Of a DNA stretch of 55,594 bases, positions 53,989 through 55,594 are shown piece by piece. Numbering within the stretch: the stretch's first letter is position 1; each line of letters starts with the position of its first letter. The DNA is from Caenispirillum bisanense (GTDB taxonomy: Bacteria > Pseudomonadota > Alphaproteobacteria > Rhodospirillales > UBA2165), in assembly GCA_945877815.1 (NCBI GenBank), contig CAMDWJ010000027.1, positions 1-55,594 of the forward strand, written 5' to 3'. The position numbers were made by a program, and so were the translations under genes. The notes under the pieces are model-generated. The model worked only from the letters and a program-made list of their open reading frames with translations. It ran no database searches and was not told where the DNA came from.

Positions 53989-54480
53989 TTATTTGCAGAC
54001 CGGGATCGCGTCGCGCTCTGCATCGAACAGGCGGCGCGGCATGCCGCTCGACATCACTTTCACATAATCGTCCGCGGCCGTCATATCCTCGACGCGCACG
54101 ATTTCCGAGGTGCAATCCTCGAGCGACGCGGAACGGGCCCACATCTCATCCGCCGCAGTGGAATCGACAAGCATCTTGTCGAACAACGCCTCCCACCCCT
54201 CGCCGTGGGCGCGCGCCATGATCGAATTGGCAGCCAGGCGGTTGGCACGCATATCTTCGGCATAGGAAGCGAGAAAATTGGTCGCCGCGTCGCGCGCGCG
54301 TTCGTCGAGGTTCCGATGCTGATCCGCGCAAACGCGCATGACGCGACCGATGGCACGCGTATAGACGCTGCGCACGACCACCCGCAACTCGTTATCGCTC
54401 AAGCAATCGAGCGCCGCATGGGCCGGCGTTACCGCCGAAACCAAGGCCGCAATCAGCGCGACCGACAATCTAATGCTCAT
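53989..54480 (-). CDS. Exported hypothetical protein, 163 residues
   Basis: A signal peptide (MSIRLSVALIAALVSAV, cut after AHA) precedes a mainly helical mature part with three Cys at the start, middle and end (ALDCLS, VCADQH, LEDCTS) and a fourth in the final residues (IPVCK), suggesting two disulfides. Family unknown. The ATG at 54480 follows GAGGGG; the frame is open 17 codons upstream without family-like features. Confidence 0.6.
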   Translation of the reverse strand: MSIRLSVALIAALVSAVTPAHAALDCLSDNELRVVVRSVYTRAIGRVMRVCADQHRNLDERARDAATNFLASYAEDMRANRLAANSIMARAHGEGWEALFDKMLVDSTAADEMWARSASLEDCTSEIVRVEDMTAADDYVKVMSSGMPRRLFDAERDAIPVCK

Positions 54481-54596
54481 GGTCCCCTCACTTATCGCCG
54501 CTCCTATAATCGGGAAAATGACCCGCGACAATGAATCGTGGCAAAATAGCGCTCTGTGCCGCTATTCGCCGAAAAAGTGAGGTCCTTGATCAAAGC

Positions 54597-55037
54597 CTAG
54601 GCGGTAGGTGCGCCGCTTTTTACTTCTCGCAATGCCTTCAGCACACCGTCGAAGGGCAACAGGATGGCGCCGTGACGTGCAGGCGCATCCTTGGCCGGGA
54701 TCAGGGCACTCAGTCCGACCCATTCGCCTGTGGGGGCTGGACCGCCCTCCTTGAGCATCTTTTCGACGATCGCGCGCACGCGTTCGATTTCTGCCGCATC
54801 CTTGCCGATCGCCGCTTGGGCCATAACCGAAGCCGAGGCCTGACCGAGCGCGCAAGCTTTGATATTCTGCGCATAGTCCACGATGCGCTCGTCCTCGACC
54901 ATGAGTTCGATTTCCAAGGTCGAGCCGCACAAGGGAGCGCGCACATGAACGCGCGCCTGCGGCGCCGCCATCGGGTCGACCCGGGAGATATTCGCCGCCA
55001 GACGCAGAACGTCTTTATTGTAGATGTCGTTGATCAT
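54597..55037 (-). CDS. Iron-sulfur cluster assembly scaffold protein (NifU/IscU N-terminal-like)
   Basis: A 146-residue scaffold-like protein. Cys residues in APLCGSTLEI and IKACALGQASAS match the first two cluster ligands of IscU/NifU-N; the third (normally Cys near the C-terminal part) is not evident. It starts MINDIYNKDVLRLAANI after GCGGAGAC; an open stretch upstream to 55085 is not part of the family. Alphaproteobacteria commonly carry such a gene apart from the isc/suf loci. It is divergent from queA. Confidence 0.82.
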   Translation of the reverse strand: MINDIYNKDVLRLAANISRVDPMAAPQARVHVRAPLCGSTLEIELMVEDERIVDYAQNIKACALGQASASVMAQAAIGKDAAEIERVRAIVEKMLKEGGPAPTGEWVGLSALIPAKDAPARHGAILLPFDGVLKALREVKSGAPTA

Positions 55038-55093
55038 GTCTCCGCTTAAATATATGCAGCGGCACCGAGGATTGCACGAAGCCAAAAAATGCC

Positions 55094-55594
55094 ATGAAGG
55101 TCGCCGATTTCGATTTTGAGCTTCCGGGCGCGCTGATCGCCCAGGAACCGGCGCGGCCGCGCGATTCGGCGCGTTTGCTGCACGTCACCGATGCACTCGC
55201 CGATTTGCGCATAGCCGATCTGCCGAAATTGATGCGCCCGGGCGACGTCATGGTGTTCAACGACACCAGGGTCATTCCCGCCCGCCTGGCCGGCCATCGC
55301 GGTACGGCGAAGGTCGAAGTGACCTTGATGATGCGCCAGGATAATACGCAAGGCTCAAGCACCTGGACGGCGTTAGCCCGCCCCGGCCGGCGCCTGAAAC
55401 CTGGCGATCGGATCGATTTCGCTCCCGGTTTCACCGCCCGCGTGATCGAGAAACGCGAGAACGGCGATATTCTGCTCGCCTTCGATATGAGCGACGCCGA
55501 TCTGCGTCTGGCGCTCGACAAATATGGCATCATGCCCCTGCCGCCCTATATCAAGCGCCCGGACGAGACCGCCTCGTCCGGCCCTGACCGAGCC
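55094..55594 (+). CDS. queA: tRNA preQ1(34) S-adenosylmethionine ribosyltransferase-isomerase, N-terminal part (runs off the right edge)
   Basis: The frame from the ATG at 55094 gives MKVADFDFELPGALIAQEPA, then FNDTRVIPARLAGHRG and DKYGIMPLPPYIKR, all typical of QueA. The enzyme transfers and isomerises the ribosyl group of S-adenosylmethionine to preQ1 in tRNA, making epoxyqueuosine. The 167 codons present are about half of the protein. tgt would be expected downstream, beyond the window. Confidence 0.95.
   Translation, partial: MKVADFDFELPGALIAQEPARPRDSARLLHVTDALADLRIADLPKLMRPGDVMVFNDTRVIPARLAGHRGTAKVEVTLMMRQDNTQGSSTWTALARPGRRLKPGDRIDFAPGFTARVIEKRENGDILLAFDMSDADLRLALDKYGIMPLPPYIKRPDETASSGPDRA

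Overview
The window is about 55.6 kb of GC-rich DNA with the look of an alphaproteobacterial chromosome. Supporting signs are short ATGA overlaps inside operons, GGAG-type ribosome sites, several families of short GC-rich intergenic palindromes, and a group of small proteins of a kind I associate with Hyphomicrobiales. I cannot place it below class. No rRNA, tRNA, CRISPR array, phage or transposase gene was found.

Most of the window (1-47.4 kb) is an island for breaking down aromatic and related acids, built from many short operons. In order: a partial flavin monooxygenase; a LigB-like extradiol dioxygenase with two MFS carriers; a TauD-like oxygenase and a hydroxyacid dehydrogenase; an IclR regulator with a CaiB-type CoA-transferase, divergent from a long plus-strand operon (TPP enzyme, UbiD-type decarboxylase, three-subunit molybdenum hydroxylase, class II aldolase; 9.4-17.4 kb). 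Next comes a minus-strand operon (alpha/beta hydrolase, FAH hydrolase, CoxG, Rieske oxygenase, solute-binding protein; 17.8-22.9 kb), divergent from CaiB plus FAH (23-25.3 kb). A seven-gene minus operon follows (CoA-transferase A and B, SnoaL-like protein, LigB-like dioxygenase, 2-hydroxyacid dehydrogenase, SDR, hydrolase; 26-31.3 kb), divergent from a DUF35 protein and a thiolase. Then come an MFS/DJ-1/MetE-like/DUF1993 operon, gentisate 1,2-dioxygenase, two tandem MFS pumps, a cupin/enol-lactonase/carboxymuconolactone-decarboxylase operon, an SDR, an EamA carrier, and an LLM monooxygenase with a VOC protein. The contents suggest ring hydroxylation, ring cleavage, hydrolysis or CoA activation, and thiolytic or aldol cleavage. 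The actual substrates cannot be read from the sequence.

From 47.4 kb the content becomes more general: a Sel1 protein, three small hypothetical proteins, a GroEL without GroES, a dienelactone hydrolase, an aldo/keto reductase, an MFS carrier, a NifU-like scaffold and the start of queA.

The most unusual item is the thiolase at 31877-33244. It appears to lack both catalytic cysteines, pairs with a DUF35 zinc-ribbon protein, and ends in a 60-residue histone-H1-like lysine tail. Others are an exactly phased 11-bp repeat array (17545-17643), a perfect IclR-type palindrome (9276-9292), a 12-bp inverted repeat upstream of groEL, a pentanucleotide array filling an operon spacer, and two LigB-like proteins lacking the usual second iron-ligand histidine. 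Three catabolic genes (UbiD, CoxG, dienelactone hydrolase) are broken by one-base shifts in base runs, and UbiD also carries an in-frame stop. These may be sequencing errors or genuine decay, so these genes should be read with that in mind.
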